DNA from: Zoogloea sp041908905
GTDB lineage: Bacteria > Pseudomonadota > Gammaproteobacteria > Burkholderiales > Rhodocyclaceae
Assembly: GCF_041908905.1 (NCBI RefSeq)
Contig: NZ_JAYREK010000013.1
Coordinates: forward strand, 28,066 to 92,065
DNA length: 64,000 nt
Direction of reading: 5' to 3'
The notes beneath the pieces are model-generated. The model was not told the origin of the DNA. It did not search any database and saw only the letters and a program-made list of their open reading frames with translations. The translations under genes were made by a program, and so were the position numbers. How positions within the stretch are numbered: position 1 is the stretch's first letter; each line of letters begins with the position of its first letter. Shown one piece after another: positions 9,528-18,610 of the stretch.

Positions 9528-10004
9528 ATGAGCATCGAGGGTGTTTTCAAGGAGGGGTTTGTCACCACCTCTCTTGATACGGTAATCAACTGGACGCGTA
9601 CCGGTTCGCTCTGGCCGATGACTTTCGGTCTTGCCTGTTGTGCCGTTGAGATGATCCATGCGGGTTGTTCGCGGTATGACCTCGACCGATTCGGGATCGT
9701 GTTTCGGCCGAGTCCCCGGCAGTCGGATCTGATGATCGTTGCTGGCACGCTCTGCAACAAGATGGCCCCGGCGTTGCGTAAGGTTTATGACCAGATGTCG
9801 GAGCCTCGCTGGGTGATCTCGATGGGCTCGTGTGCGAATGGTGGTGGTTATTACCACTATTCGTACTCCGTGGTGCGGGGCTGTGATCGCATTGTCCCGG
9901 TGGATGTTTATGTGCCTGGCTGCCCGCCGACGGCGGAGGCTCTGCTCTACGGGATCGTCCAGCTGCAGAACAAAATCAAGCGCTCCTACACGATCGCTCG
10001 CTGA
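9528..10004 (+). CDS. nuoB: NADH-quinone oxidoreductase subunit B
   Basis: Carries the terminal [4Fe-4S] cluster N2 that passes electrons to quinone. The start at 9528 gives MSIEGVFKEGFVTT, the family N-terminus, with AAAGG upstream; a GTG two codons earlier is an alternative. Cluster ligands are Cys37, Cys38, Cys102 and Cys132, including the tandem Cys pair typical of NuoB. Length is 158 aa, as usual. nuoC follows after nine bases. Confidence 0.96.
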   Translation: MSIEGVFKEGFVTTSLDTVINWTRTGSLWPMTFGLACCAVEMIHAGCSRYDLDRFGIVFRPSPRQSDLMIVAGTLCNKMAPALRKVYDQMSEPRWVISMGSCANGGGYYHYSYSVVRGCDRIVPVDVYVPGCPPTAEALLYGIVQLQNKIKRSYTIAR

Positions 10005-10013
10005 TGGCCAATT

Positions 10014-10619
10014 ATGATGACTGAAAAACTTGAAGGTCTTGCTCAGCTGCTGACTGACAAGATGGGCGAGCGGATTCAGCAGGTCGCTGCGGCCTGTGGT
10101 GAATTGACCATCGTTGTTCGCGCGGAAGATTACCTGTCGGTTGCGCGGGATCTTCGTGACGATTCCTCACTGCGTTTCGAGCAGCTCGTCGATTTGACCG
10201 GTCTAGACTATTCCACCTATGCCGGTGAGCGCCCCGAGCGTCGTTTTGCCGTGTCCGCGCACCTCCTTTCCGTCAGTAAGAACCTGCGCCTGCGCCTGCG
10301 TACTTTTGCGGCCGACGACAGCTTCCCCGTTCTCCCCTCGCTTTGCGAAATCTGGCCGGGCGTGAATTGGTTCGAGCGTGAGGCGTTCGATCTTTACGGG
10401 ATCATGTTCGAGGGACATCCCGACCTTCGTCGCATCCTCACCGATTACGGTTTTGTCGGATATCCGTTCCGCAAGGATTTTCCGATTTCGGGTTACGTCG
10501 AAATGCGTTACGACCAGGAGCTCGGCCGAGTGATTTATCAGCCGGTCACCATCGAGCCGCGTGAAAATACGCCGCGGATCGTTCGTGACGAAAATTATGG
10601 GAATGTCGGTCATGGCTGA
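10014..10619 (+). CDS. nuoC: NADH-quinone oxidoreductase subunit C
   Basis: Peripheral-arm 30-kDa subunit of complex I. The 201 aa protein contains the signature ERE(A)FDLYGIMFEGHPDLRRILTDYGF and ends with the Pro-rich REN segment. It is a separate protein, not fused to NuoD as in Escherichia coli. Its last eight bases overlap the nuoD start, suggesting translational coupling. Two consecutive ATG codons allow a start at 10014 or 10017. Confidence 0.96.
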   Translation: MMTEKLEGLAQLLTDKMGERIQQVAAACGELTIVVRAEDYLSVARDLRDDSSLRFEQLVDLTGLDYSTYAGERPERRFAVSAHLLSVSKNLRLRLRTFAADDSFPVLPSLCEIWPGVNWFEREAFDLYGIMFEGHPDLRRILTDYGFVGYPFRKDFPISGYVEMRYDQELGRVIYQPVTIEPRENTPRIVRDENYGNVGHG

Positions 10620-11865
10620 AATCCGTAACTACACCATCAACTTTGGTCCTCAGCACCCGTCCGCGCACGGTGTGTTGCGTCTTGTGCTCGAGTTGGACGG
10701 CGAAGTCGTTGAGCGGGCTGATCCGCACATCGGCCTGCTGCATCGTGGTACGGAAAAGCTCGCCGAGACGCGTACCTGGATCCAGTCGGTTCCGTATATG
10801 GATCGTCTGGATTACGTCTCGATGATGTGCAACGAGCACGCCTATTGCATGGCAATTGAGCGGCTGCTTGGTCTGGAAGTTCCCATTCGCGCTCAATACA
10901 TCCGGGTTCTCTACGACGAGATCACCCGGGTGCTGAATCACCTGCTTGCTGTCGGTACCCATGCGCTCGATATCGGCGCGATGACGATGGTGCTTTACAC
11001 CTTCCGCGAGCGGGAGGATCTGATGGATGCGTACGAAGCCGTCTCCGGTGCCCGGATGCACGCTGCTTATTACCGTCCTGGCGGTGTTTATCGTGATCTG
11101 CCGGATCGCATGCCGCAGTACGAAGTCTCCAAGTGGAAGAACGCCAAGACCGTTGCCGAATTGAACGAGAACCGCCAGGGTTCGCTGCTCGATTTTCTTG
11201 AAGACTTCACCAATCGTTTCCCGAAATACGTTGACGATTACGAAACCCTTCTCACCGATAACCGTATCTGGAAGCAGCGCACGGTCGGTATTGGCGTGGT
11301 TACGCCCGAGAAGGCGCTGGCACTCGGTTTCTCCGGTGTGATGCTGCGCGGTTCCGGCATCGAGTGGGACATCCGCAAGAAGCAGCCCTACGAGGTGTAC
11401 GACCAGCTCGATTTCGACATTCCGGTCGGGGTTGAGGGCGATTGCTACGATCGCTATCTGTGCCGGATCGAGGAAATGCGCCAGTCCAACCGGATCATCA
11501 AGCAGTGCATCGACTGGCTGCGCAAAAATCCCGGCCCCGTCATCTCCAGCAATCACAAGGTGGCGCCGCCGTCACGGGAGCGGATGAAGGGCAATATGGA
11601 AGAGCTCATCCACCACTTCAAGCTCTTCACCGAAGGTATGCACGTTCCGCCGGGCGAGGTTTATGCTCCGATCGAGCATCCGAAGGGTGAGTTTGGCGTT
11701 TACGCCGTGTCCGATGGCGCCAACAAGCCGTACCGGATCAAGCTGCGTTCGCCGGGCTTCGCGCATCTCTCGGCCATGGACGAGATGTCCCGCGGTCACA
11801 TGATTGCTGACGTGGTCGCGATCATCGGTACGATGGACATCGTGTTTGGAGACGTGGATCGCTGA
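10612..11865 (+). CDS. nuoD: NADH-quinone oxidoreductase subunit D
   Basis: 49-kDa subunit that shapes the quinone-binding site next to cluster N2. The start at 10612 gives MAEIRNYTINFGPQHPSAHG and 417 aa, the standard length. The quinone-site motif GPQHPSAHGVLR and the C-terminal AIIGTMDIVFGDVDR are present. An in-frame start at 10561 would add an unlikely extension inside nuoC. A 58-nt gap separates it from nuoE. Confidence 0.97.
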   Translation: MAEIRNYTINFGPQHPSAHGVLRLVLELDGEVVERADPHIGLLHRGTEKLAETRTWIQSVPYMDRLDYVSMMCNEHAYCMAIERLLGLEVPIRAQYIRVLYDEITRVLNHLLAVGTHALDIGAMTMVLYTFREREDLMDAYEAVSGARMHAAYYRPGGVYRDLPDRMPQYEVSKWKNAKTVAELNENRQGSLLDFLEDFTNRFPKYVDDYETLLTDNRIWKQRTVGIGVVTPEKALALGFSGVMLRGSGIEWDIRKKQPYEVYDQLDFDIPVGVEGDCYDRYLCRIEEMRQSNRIIKQCIDWLRKNPGPVISSNHKVAPPSRERMKGNMEELIHHFKLFTEGMHVPPGEVYAPIEHPKGEFGVYAVSDGANKPYRIKLRSPGFAHLSAMDEMSRGHMIADVVAIIGTMDIVFGDVDR

Positions 11866-11923
11866 CAAGCCGTTGTCTTGCAGCCTTTTTCTCCGTATCG
11901 ACATCCTGCTCTGTGGATAAATA

Positions 11924-12400
11924 ATGCTTAGCCCTGAATCCCTGAAGAAAATTGATCAAGAGATAGCGAAGTATCCGGCTGACCAGAAGCAGTCGGCTTC
12001 GATGTCTGCCCTCAGAATCGCGCAGCAGGAAAAGGGCTGGCTTTCAAACGAGGTCATCGAGTTCGTCGCGAAGTACCTTGGCATGCCTCCGATTGCCGTT
12101 TATGAGGTCGCCAGCTTCTACAACATGTACGACCTTGCTCCGGTAGGGGCTCGCAAGATCACGGTCTGTACAAATCTTCCTTGCGCCCTGTCCGGCGGTG
12201 TTCACGCAGCGGAATACATCAAGAAGAAGCTTGGCATCGACTTCAACGAGACGACCGCGGACGGAAAATTTACGTTGAAGGAAGGGGAGTGCATGGGTGC
12301 GTGCGGCGATGCTCCGGTGCTGCTGGTGAATAATCACCAGATGTGCAGCTGGATGACCGAAGAAAAAATCGATCAACTCCTGGCTGATCTTCAAAAATGA
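11924..12400 (+). CDS. nuoE: NADH-quinone oxidoreductase subunit E
   Basis: Carries the [2Fe-2S] cluster N1a near the NADH site. The 158 aa thioredoxin-like ferredoxin has ligands Cys82, Cys87, Cys123 and Cys127 in the arrangement CX4C...CX3C. Helical segment GWLSNEVIEFVAKYLGM is typical. Its stop overlaps the nuoF start by four bases (ATGA). Confidence 0.96.
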   Translation: MLSPESLKKIDQEIAKYPADQKQSASMSALRIAQQEKGWLSNEVIEFVAKYLGMPPIAVYEVASFYNMYDLAPVGARKITVCTNLPCALSGGVHAAEYIKKKLGIDFNETTADGKFTLKEGECMGACGDAPVLLVNNHQMCSWMTEEKIDQLLADLQK

Positions 12401-13707
12401 GTTCTCAAGGGATTATCCTCGCTGGCCTGGACGGTGACCGTACCTGGCGCCTCGCCGACTACGTTAAGCGTGGCGGCTATGAGGCATTGAAAAAGATCAT
12501 CGCGCAGAAGATGTCGGCGGATGAGATCATCGGTGAAGTCAAGAAGTCCGGTCTGCGTGGTCGTGGCGGCGCTGGCTTTCCCACTGGACTGAAGTGGAGC
12601 TTCATGCCGCGGGCGTTTCCCGGTGCGAAGTACCTCGCCTGTAATTCGGATGAAGGCGAGCCCGGTACCTTCAAGGACCGCGACATTCTCCGCTACAACC
12701 CCCATACCGTCATCGAAGGGATGATCATCGCAGGTTACGCGATGGGTTGTGAGCGCGGCTACAACTACATCCACGGCGAGATCTTCGAGATCTACGAGCG
12801 ATTCGAAGAGGCCCTCGCCGAGGCGCGGGAAGCCGGCCTGCTGGGGCGCAACATCCTCGGCTCCGATTTCAGCTTCGATCTGTTTGCCCATCACGGTTAC
12901 GGCGCCTATATCTGTGGCGAGGAAACCGCGCTGCTCGAGTCCATTGAGGGCAAGAAGGGGCAACCGCGCTTCAAGCCGCCTTTTCCGGCCAGTTTCGGTT
13001 TGTACGGCAAGCCGACCACCATCAACAATACCGAGACCTTCGCCTCGATTCCCTACATCATTCGCGAGGGTGGTGACGCCTTCCTTGCGCTGGGCAAGCC
13101 GAACAACGGTGGTACCAAGCTGTTCTCGGTTTCCGGCCATGTGAACAAGCCGGGCAACTATGAGGTTCCGCTGGGCACCCCGTTCCCGGCGCTGCTAGAG
13201 ATGGCGGGCGGCATGCGTGGTGGTCGCAAGTTGAAGGCGGTAATTCCTGGCGGTTCTTCTGCGCCTGTCCTTCCTGGTTCGGTCATGATGGATTGCACCA
13301 TGGACTACGACTCGATCTCCAAGGCGGGATCGATGCTTGGCTCCGGGGCGGTCATCGTGATGGACGAGAGCACCTGCATGGTGAAAGCCCTGGAGCGTCT
13401 GTCCTACTTCTACTTTGAAGAGTCCTGTGGTCAGTGCACCCCCTGTCGCGAGGGCACTGGCTGGTTGTACCGGGTGGTGCATCGCATCGAGAACGGCTTG
13501 GGGCGCCCCGACGACCTCGACCTGCTCAATAGCGTGACCGCCAATATCATGGGGCGCACCATTTGTGCCCTGGGGGATGCGGCGTCGATGCCGGTTCAAA
13601 GCTTCGTCAAGCATTTCGGTGACGAGTTCGCATTCCATATCGAACACAAGAAGTGCCTCGTGCCGCCTCAGGTGCAGTACGAAGGCAGCAAGATTTACGT
13701 AGCGTAG
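12397..13707 (+). CDS. nuoF: NADH-quinone oxidoreductase subunit F
   Basis: Binds NADH and FMN and holds the [4Fe-4S] cluster N3; the electron entry point of complex I. The 436 aa protein has the Gly-rich nucleotide motif GLRGRGGAGFPTG (about residues 52-64), the FMN-site motif YICGEETALLESIEG, and the cluster motif SCGQCTPCREGTGW near residue 345 with a distal Cys. It starts inside the nuoE stop codon and is followed seven bases later by nuoG. Confidence 0.97.
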   Translation: MSSQGIILAGLDGDRTWRLADYVKRGGYEALKKIIAQKMSADEIIGEVKKSGLRGRGGAGFPTGLKWSFMPRAFPGAKYLACNSDEGEPGTFKDRDILRYNPHTVIEGMIIAGYAMGCERGYNYIHGEIFEIYERFEEALAEAREAGLLGRNILGSDFSFDLFAHHGYGAYICGEETALLESIEGKKGQPRFKPPFPASFGLYGKPTTINNTETFASIPYIIREGGDAFLALGKPNNGGTKLFSVSGHVNKPGNYEVPLGTPFPALLEMAGGMRGGRKLKAVIPGGSSAPVLPGSVMMDCTMDYDSISKAGSMLGSGAVIVMDESTCMVKALERLSYFYFEESCGQCTPCREGTGWLYRVVHRIENGLGRPDDLDLLNSVTANIMGRTICALGDAASMPVQSFVKHFGDEFAFHIEHKKCLVPPQVQYEGSKIYVA

Positions 13708-13714
13708 GCTCGAC

Positions 13715-16069
13715 ATGCTAGAAATCGAAATTGACGGAAAGCAGTTGCAGGTACCTGACGGCAGCACGGTCATGGAGGCCGCTGCGACGGTTGGAGCCTA
13801 TGTGCCCCATTTCTGCTACCACAAGAAGCTCTCGATCGCGGCCAACTGTCGGATGTGCTTGGTGCAGGTCGAGAAGGCCCCCAAGCCTCTGCCGGCTTGC
13901 GCGACGCCCGTGACGAATGGCATGAAGGTGTGGACTCACTCCGAGCAGGCCGTGAAGGCCCAGAAGGGGGTGATGGAGTTCCTGCTTATCAACCATCCGC
14001 TTGACTGTCCGGTCTGTGACCAGGGCGGCGAATGCCAGCTGCAGGATCTTTCCGTTGGCTACGGTGGTGCCCAGTCGCGCTACGAAGAAGAAAAGCGCGT
14101 CGTCGGCAACAAGAACCTCGGGCCGCTGGTTTCCACCGACATGACCCGGTGCATCAACTGCACCCGCTGTGTTCGTTTCACGACCGAGATTGCTGGTCTG
14201 ATGGAGCTCGGCCAGGCTTTCCGTGGCGAGCACGCCGAGATCATGCCGTTCGTCGAGAAAACGATCGACTCCGAATTGTCCGGCAACATCATCGACCTCT
14301 GCCCCGTGGGCGCGCTGACCTCCAAGCCTTTCCGTTTTGCGGCCCGGGCCTGGGAGATGTCCCGTCGCAAGTCTGTCAGCCCCCACGATTCCCTGGGTAG
14401 CAACCTGATCGTTCAGGTCAAGCACGACACCGTGAAACGCGTGCTGCCGCTCGAGAATGAAGCGCTCAACGAGTGCTGGCTTTCGGACAAGGACCGCTTC
14501 TCCTACGAGGGCCTGAACGGCGACAGCCGTCTCACCCGCCCCATGGTCAAGCAGGGTGGCGCCTGGATAGAAACCGACTGGCAGACCGCGATGGACTACG
14601 TCGTGCGAGGCCTCAAGGGGATCAAGGCCGAACATGGCGCAGAATCCATTGGCGCCCTCGCTTCGCCCCACAGCACCCTCGAAGAGCTGCACCTGCTCCA
14701 GTCGCTGGTACGTGGTCTGGGCTCGGGTAACGTCGATTTCCGCCTGCGTCAATCGGATTTCTCGGCCGATGGCCGCATGGGCGGTGCCCCGTGGCTGGGC
14801 ATGCCCGTTGCCGAGATTGCCGGGCTGGATCGCCTCTTCATCGTCGGCAGCTTCTTCCGCAAGGATCATCCGCTCATCGCGCAACGTGTGCGCCAGGCGG
14901 TCAAGAAGGGCCTGAAGGTCAGCGCGCTGAATCCCGCATTCGATGACTGGCAGTTTGCGCTCCAGAATCAGCTGTGCGTTGCGCCGTCCGAGATGGGTGT
15001 TGCGCTGGCCAAGGTGGCAAAGGCCCTTTCCGAGCAGGCTGGTGTTGCGGTTGCCCCGGAACTCCAGTCCGCCGTGGCGCAGGTGCAGGTTGACGATGCC
15101 GCGCTGGCCATTGCGCAGAGTCTGGCGTCCGGTCGGCGTGTCGCGGTCTGGATTGGCAATCATGCCGTTCAGCACCAAAGCGGCGTGGCGCTGCATGCGC
15201 TGGCCAACGAAGTGGCGCGCCTGTGCGGCGGCCGTTTTGGCGTGCTGGGAGAGGCGGCCAATAGCGTTGGCGGTTATATCGCGGGTGCGGTGCCTTTCGG
15301 GGCGGTTTCCGGCAAGAACAAGGCCGAAATGCTGTCGGCTCCGCTCAAGGCCTACGTGCTTCTCGGCCTCGAGCCCGAGTTGGATCTCGCGGAAGGCGCC
15401 AAGGCGCGGAACGCGTTCGGCGCCGCCGAAATGGTGGTCATGCTCACTCCGTTCAAGGTGGACGCGGCGCTCGAGTACGCGGACGTTATGCTGCCTGTTT
15501 CGCCTTTCACTGAGACTGGCGGTACTTTCGTCAATTGCGAAGGGCGCGCACAGTCGTTCCACCCGGTGGTCAAGAACGCTGGAGATTCGCGCCCGGCGTG
15601 GAAGGTTCTGCGGGTGCTGGGCGAGGCTCTTGGTCTTGCGGATTTTGCCTTCGAGAGCGTCGACGCCGTTCGGGCAAAGGTGCTTGGAGCAGAGGGTGTG
15701 GTTGTTCCAAACCGTCTGAACAATGCGGTCGCTATCGACAGCCTCAATATGCAGGGCGCTTCCCAAGGTCTGCAACGCGTGGCTGACGTGCCGATTCATT
15801 TTGCGGATCCGCTGGTTCGGCGCTCTGCGCCGCTGCAGGCGACGAAGGATTCCGTGGCTCCGCTGGCGCGCATGAATGCGTCGACCCTCAAGGCCCTTGG
15901 TCTTGGCGGCGGAGATCGTGTGGTGGTCCGATCTGCAGCGGGTCAAGCCACGGTTAACGTGATCGAGGATGATGGAGTCGCGGCAGGGTGTGTGCGCCTG
16001 GCAGGTGCTCACGCGAGTACCGTAGGCCTCGGCAGTCTCGGCGGTGAAGTCAGCGTGGAGCGTATTTGA
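13715..16069 (+). CDS. nuoG: NADH-quinone oxidoreductase subunit G
   Basis: Large 784 aa iron-sulfur subunit of the peripheral arm. The N-terminal [2Fe-2S] domain shows CRMCLVQ. A His/Cys-ligated cluster segment (HPLDCPVCDQGGECQLQD) follows, then a CINCTRC...CPVGAL ferredoxin-like region, then a molybdopterin-oxidoreductase-like C-terminal domain without a cofactor in this family. The stop overlaps the nuoH start by one base. Confidence 0.96.
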   Translation: MLEIEIDGKQLQVPDGSTVMEAAATVGAYVPHFCYHKKLSIAANCRMCLVQVEKAPKPLPACATPVTNGMKVWTHSEQAVKAQKGVMEFLLINHPLDCPVCDQGGECQLQDLSVGYGGAQSRYEEEKRVVGNKNLGPLVSTDMTRCINCTRCVRFTTEIAGLMELGQAFRGEHAEIMPFVEKTIDSELSGNIIDLCPVGALTSKPFRFAARAWEMSRRKSVSPHDSLGSNLIVQVKHDTVKRVLPLENEALNECWLSDKDRFSYEGLNGDSRLTRPMVKQGGAWIETDWQTAMDYVVRGLKGIKAEHGAESIGALASPHSTLEELHLLQSLVRGLGSGNVDFRLRQSDFSADGRMGGAPWLGMPVAEIAGLDRLFIVGSFFRKDHPLIAQRVRQAVKKGLKVSALNPAFDDWQFALQNQLCVAPSEMGVALAKVAKALSEQAGVAVAPELQSAVAQVQVDDAALAIAQSLASGRRVAVWIGNHAVQHQSGVALHALANEVARLCGGRFGVLGEAANSVGGYIAGAVPFGAVSGKNKAEMLSAPLKAYVLLGLEPELDLAEGAKARNAFGAAEMVVMLTPFKVDAALEYADVMLPVSPFTETGGTFVNCEGRAQSFHPVVKNAGDSRPAWKVLRVLGEALGLADFAFESVDAVRAKVLGAEGVVVPNRLNNAVAIDSLNMQGASQGLQRVADVPIHFADPLVRRSAPLQATKDSVAPLARMNASTLKALGLGGGDRVVVRSAAGQATVNVIEDDGVAAGCVRLAGAHASTVGLGSLGGEVSVERI

Positions 16070-17118
16070 TGGAATCCTACATTGAACCGGTCGCACAGTT
16101 CTTCGGTCCGGCTTGGCCACTGGTCTGGTCGCTATTGAAGATCATCGGCATCATTGCGCCGTTGTTCCTGTGCGTGGCCTACCTCACGCTCGCCGAGCGC
16201 AAGGTAATCGGCTACATGCAGGTCCGTATCGGCCCGAACCGTGTTGGCCCGTATGGCCTGCTGCAGCCGATCGCCGACGGCGTCAAGCTGCTGCTGAAGG
16301 AAATCATCGTTCCGTCCGGAGCCAACAAGGGGCTGTTCATCCTTGGCCCGGTTCTGGCCCTAGGACCCGCGCTCGCTGCGTGGGCGGTGGTACCGTTTTC
16401 CGAAGGCTGGGTTGTCGGGAATGTGGACGCGGGTCTGCTGTTCCTGCTGGCCATCACCTCGGTCGAAGTTTACGGTGTGATCATCGCTGCCTGGGCATCC
16501 AACTCCAAGTATGCGTTCCTTGGTGGCATCCGTGCGGCAGCCCAGATGGTGTCCTACGAGATCGCCATGGGTTTCGCGCTGGTCTGCGTGCTGATGATTT
16601 CGTCCAGCCTTAACCTGACGGATATCGTCAATAGCCAGAACAAGGGTCAATTCGCCGACATGGGGCTTGGTGTTCTGAGCTGGAACTGGCTGCCGTTGTT
16701 CCCGATGTTCATCGTTTATCTCATCTCCGGCATTGCGGAAACCAACCGCGCGCCGTTTGACGTCGTCGAAGGCGAGTCCGAGATCGTCGCCGGTCACATG
16801 GTCGAATACTCGGGCATGGCGTTTGCTCTGTTCTTCCTTGGCGAATACGCCAACATGATCCTGGTCTCCGCACTGACCTCGATCCTGTTCCTGGGCGGCT
16901 GGCTCTCTCCGGTGGGCTTCCTTCCCGACGGTTTTGTCTGGTTGGCGCTCAAGACGTCCTTCATCCTGTTCCTGTTTCTATGGTTCCGGGCTACCTTCCC
17001 GCGTTTCCGCTACGACCACATCATGCGTCTGGGCTGGAAGGTGTTCATTCCCTTGACTTTGTTCTGGGTGGTGGTGGTTGCCGTCTGGATCATGTCTCCG
17101 TTGTCGATCTGGAAGTGA
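16069..17118 (+). CDS. nuoH: NADH-quinone oxidoreductase subunit H
   Basis: Membrane subunit forming the quinone chamber and linking the peripheral arm to the proton-pumping arm. The 349 aa protein has about eight membrane segments and the conserved motifs AERKVIGYMQVRIGPNRVGP and EYSGMAFALFFLGEY, plus the ETNRAPFDVVEGESE loop. The ATG at 16069 overlaps the nuoG stop; a TTG one codon earlier is less likely. Confidence 0.97.
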   Translation: MESYIEPVAQFFGPAWPLVWSLLKIIGIIAPLFLCVAYLTLAERKVIGYMQVRIGPNRVGPYGLLQPIADGVKLLLKEIIVPSGANKGLFILGPVLALGPALAAWAVVPFSEGWVVGNVDAGLLFLLAITSVEVYGVIIAAWASNSKYAFLGGIRAAAQMVSYEIAMGFALVCVLMISSSLNLTDIVNSQNKGQFADMGLGVLSWNWLPLFPMFIVYLISGIAETNRAPFDVVEGESEIVAGHMVEYSGMAFALFFLGEYANMILVSALTSILFLGGWLSPVGFLPDGFVWLALKTSFILFLFLWFRATFPRFRYDHIMRLGWKVFIPLTLFWVVVVAVWIMSPLSIWK

Positions 17119-17128
17119 GGGCTTTCAA

Positions 17129-17617
17129 ATGGGTTCTATGAAGGATTACGTAGGAAGCCTCTTCCTGAAGGAGCTCGTGAAGGGCATGGCGTTGACGGGG
17201 CGGCATTTCTTCGCACGGAAGATCACCGTCCAGTTTCCTGAAGAGAAGACGCCGCAGAGCCCGCGTTTCCGCGGACTGCATGCCTTGAGGCGGTATCCGA
17301 ACGGTGAAGAGCGCTGCATCGCCTGCAAGCTATGCGAGGCGATCTGCCCGGCGATGGCGATCACCATCGAGTCGGAGCAAAGGGACGACGGCACGCGCCG
17401 GACGAGTCGCTACGACATCGATCTGACCAAGTGCATCTTCTGCGGCTTCTGCGAAGAGGCCTGTCCGGTGGATGCGATCGTCGAGACCCGGATCTTCGAA
17501 TATCACGGCGAGTCTCGGGGCGACCTGTATTACACGAAGCAGATGCTGCTTGCGGTGGGTGATCGGAACGAAGCTCAGATCGCCAAGGATCGCGAAGTGG
17601 ATTCTAAGTATCGGTAA
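17129..17617 (+). CDS. nuoI: NADH-quinone oxidoreductase subunit I
   Basis: TYKY-type subunit with two [4Fe-4S] clusters (N6a, N6b). The start at 17129 gives 162 aa, the usual length, with GAGGG upstream; an ATG nine bases later is possible. The two ferredoxin motifs are Cys63/66/69/73 and Cys102/105/108/112. It lies 10 bases after nuoH. Confidence 0.96.
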   Translation: MGSMKDYVGSLFLKELVKGMALTGRHFFARKITVQFPEEKTPQSPRFRGLHALRRYPNGEERCIACKLCEAICPAMAITIESEQRDDGTRRTSRYDIDLTKCIFCGFCEEACPVDAIVETRIFEYHGESRGDLYYTKQMLLAVGDRNEAQIAKDREVDSKYR

Positions 17618-17658
17618 ACTGCCCGGGGCAGGTTGAAGTACTTTTGCGAGATGCGTTT

Positions 17659-18261
17659 ATGGATTTCCAGACTATAGTTTTTTACTTTCTTTCGACGGTC
17701 GTAGTTCTCGCGTCGTTGAGAGTGATCACCGCGAAGAACCCGGTGCATGCGGCACTTTTTCTCGTGCTTGCCTTCTTCTCCGCCGGTGGCATCTGGATGC
17801 TCCTGCATGCGGAGTTCCTGGCGATCGCGCTCGTGATGGTCTATGTCGGTGCGGTGATGGTGCTCTTCCTCTTCGTCGTCATGATGCTCGATATCAATCT
17901 GGAGAGGATTCGCCAGGGGTTCTGGAGCTACCTGCCCATCGGCGCCCTGATTGGCATCCTGATGCTGGCTGAAATGGTGGTCGTGCTGGGCAGCCGTTAC
18001 TTCGGACTCGATCGCGTGCCGCAACCCGGGGAGTTTCCGGCGGGTTACAGCAACACCAAGGAACTCGGCCGGCTGATTTACACGGATTACGTGTATCCGT
18101 TCGAGCTGGCGTCGATCGTTCTGCTGGTGGCGATGATTGCAGCAGTCGCCCTGACCTTGCGCAAGCGCAATAACGTCAAGAAGATCGATCCGGCCAAGCA
18201 GATCGCAGTGAAGCGCGACGAACGGGTGCGTGTCGTCTCGATGGACGCAGAGAAAAAATAA
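17659..18261 (+). CDS. nuoJ: NADH-quinone oxidoreductase subunit J
   Basis: Membrane subunit of complex I near the quinone site. The 200 aa protein has five predicted membrane segments and the conserved region MVYVGAVMVLFLFVVMM. ATG 17659 gives MDFQTIVFYFLS, a typical start; a TTG five codons upstream is less likely. The C-terminus is basic and soluble. nuoK follows after 31 bases. Confidence 0.95.
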   Translation: MDFQTIVFYFLSTVVVLASLRVITAKNPVHAALFLVLAFFSAGGIWMLLHAEFLAIALVMVYVGAVMVLFLFVVMMLDINLERIRQGFWSYLPIGALIGILMLAEMVVVLGSRYFGLDRVPQPGEFPAGYSNTKELGRLIYTDYVYPFELASIVLLVAMIAAVALTLRKRNNVKKIDPAKQIAVKRDERVRVVSMDAEKK

Positions 18262-18292
18262 GCTCCGCGGGCGGCTTTAGAGAGGAATTCAG

Positions 18293-18598
18293 ATGCTTTC
18301 CCTGTCTCATTATTTGATCCTTGGCGCGATTCTTTTCGCCATCAGCGTCGTCGGAATCTTTCTCAACAGAAAGAACTTGATCGTGCTGTTGATGGCCATC
18401 GAATTGATGCTGCTTGCGGTCAATTTGAACTTCGTGGCGTTCTCCTACTACCTGGGTGACGCGGCGGGCCAGATCTTTGTGTTTTTCATCTTGACTGTGG
18501 CAGCGGCAGAGTCCGCAATCGGTTTGGCTATTCTCGTGGCTCTGTTCCGTAATCTGCGGACGATTCACGTCGATGATCTGGACAGTCTCAAGGGATAA
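18293..18598 (+). CDS. nuoK: NADH-quinone oxidoreductase subunit K
   Basis: Small proton-channel subunit with three predicted membrane segments. The 101 aa protein has the conserved MAIELMLLAVNLNFVAFS, including the membrane Glu, and a second membrane acid in AAAESAIGLAI. The ribosome binding site is AGAGAGG. nuoL follows after 12 bases. Confidence 0.96.
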   Translation: MLSLSHYLILGAILFAISVVGIFLNRKNLIVLLMAIELMLLAVNLNFVAFSYYLGDAAGQIFVFFILTVAAAESAIGLAILVALFRNLRTIHVDDLDSLKG

Positions 18599-18610
18599 GG
18601 AAGCGTTTCG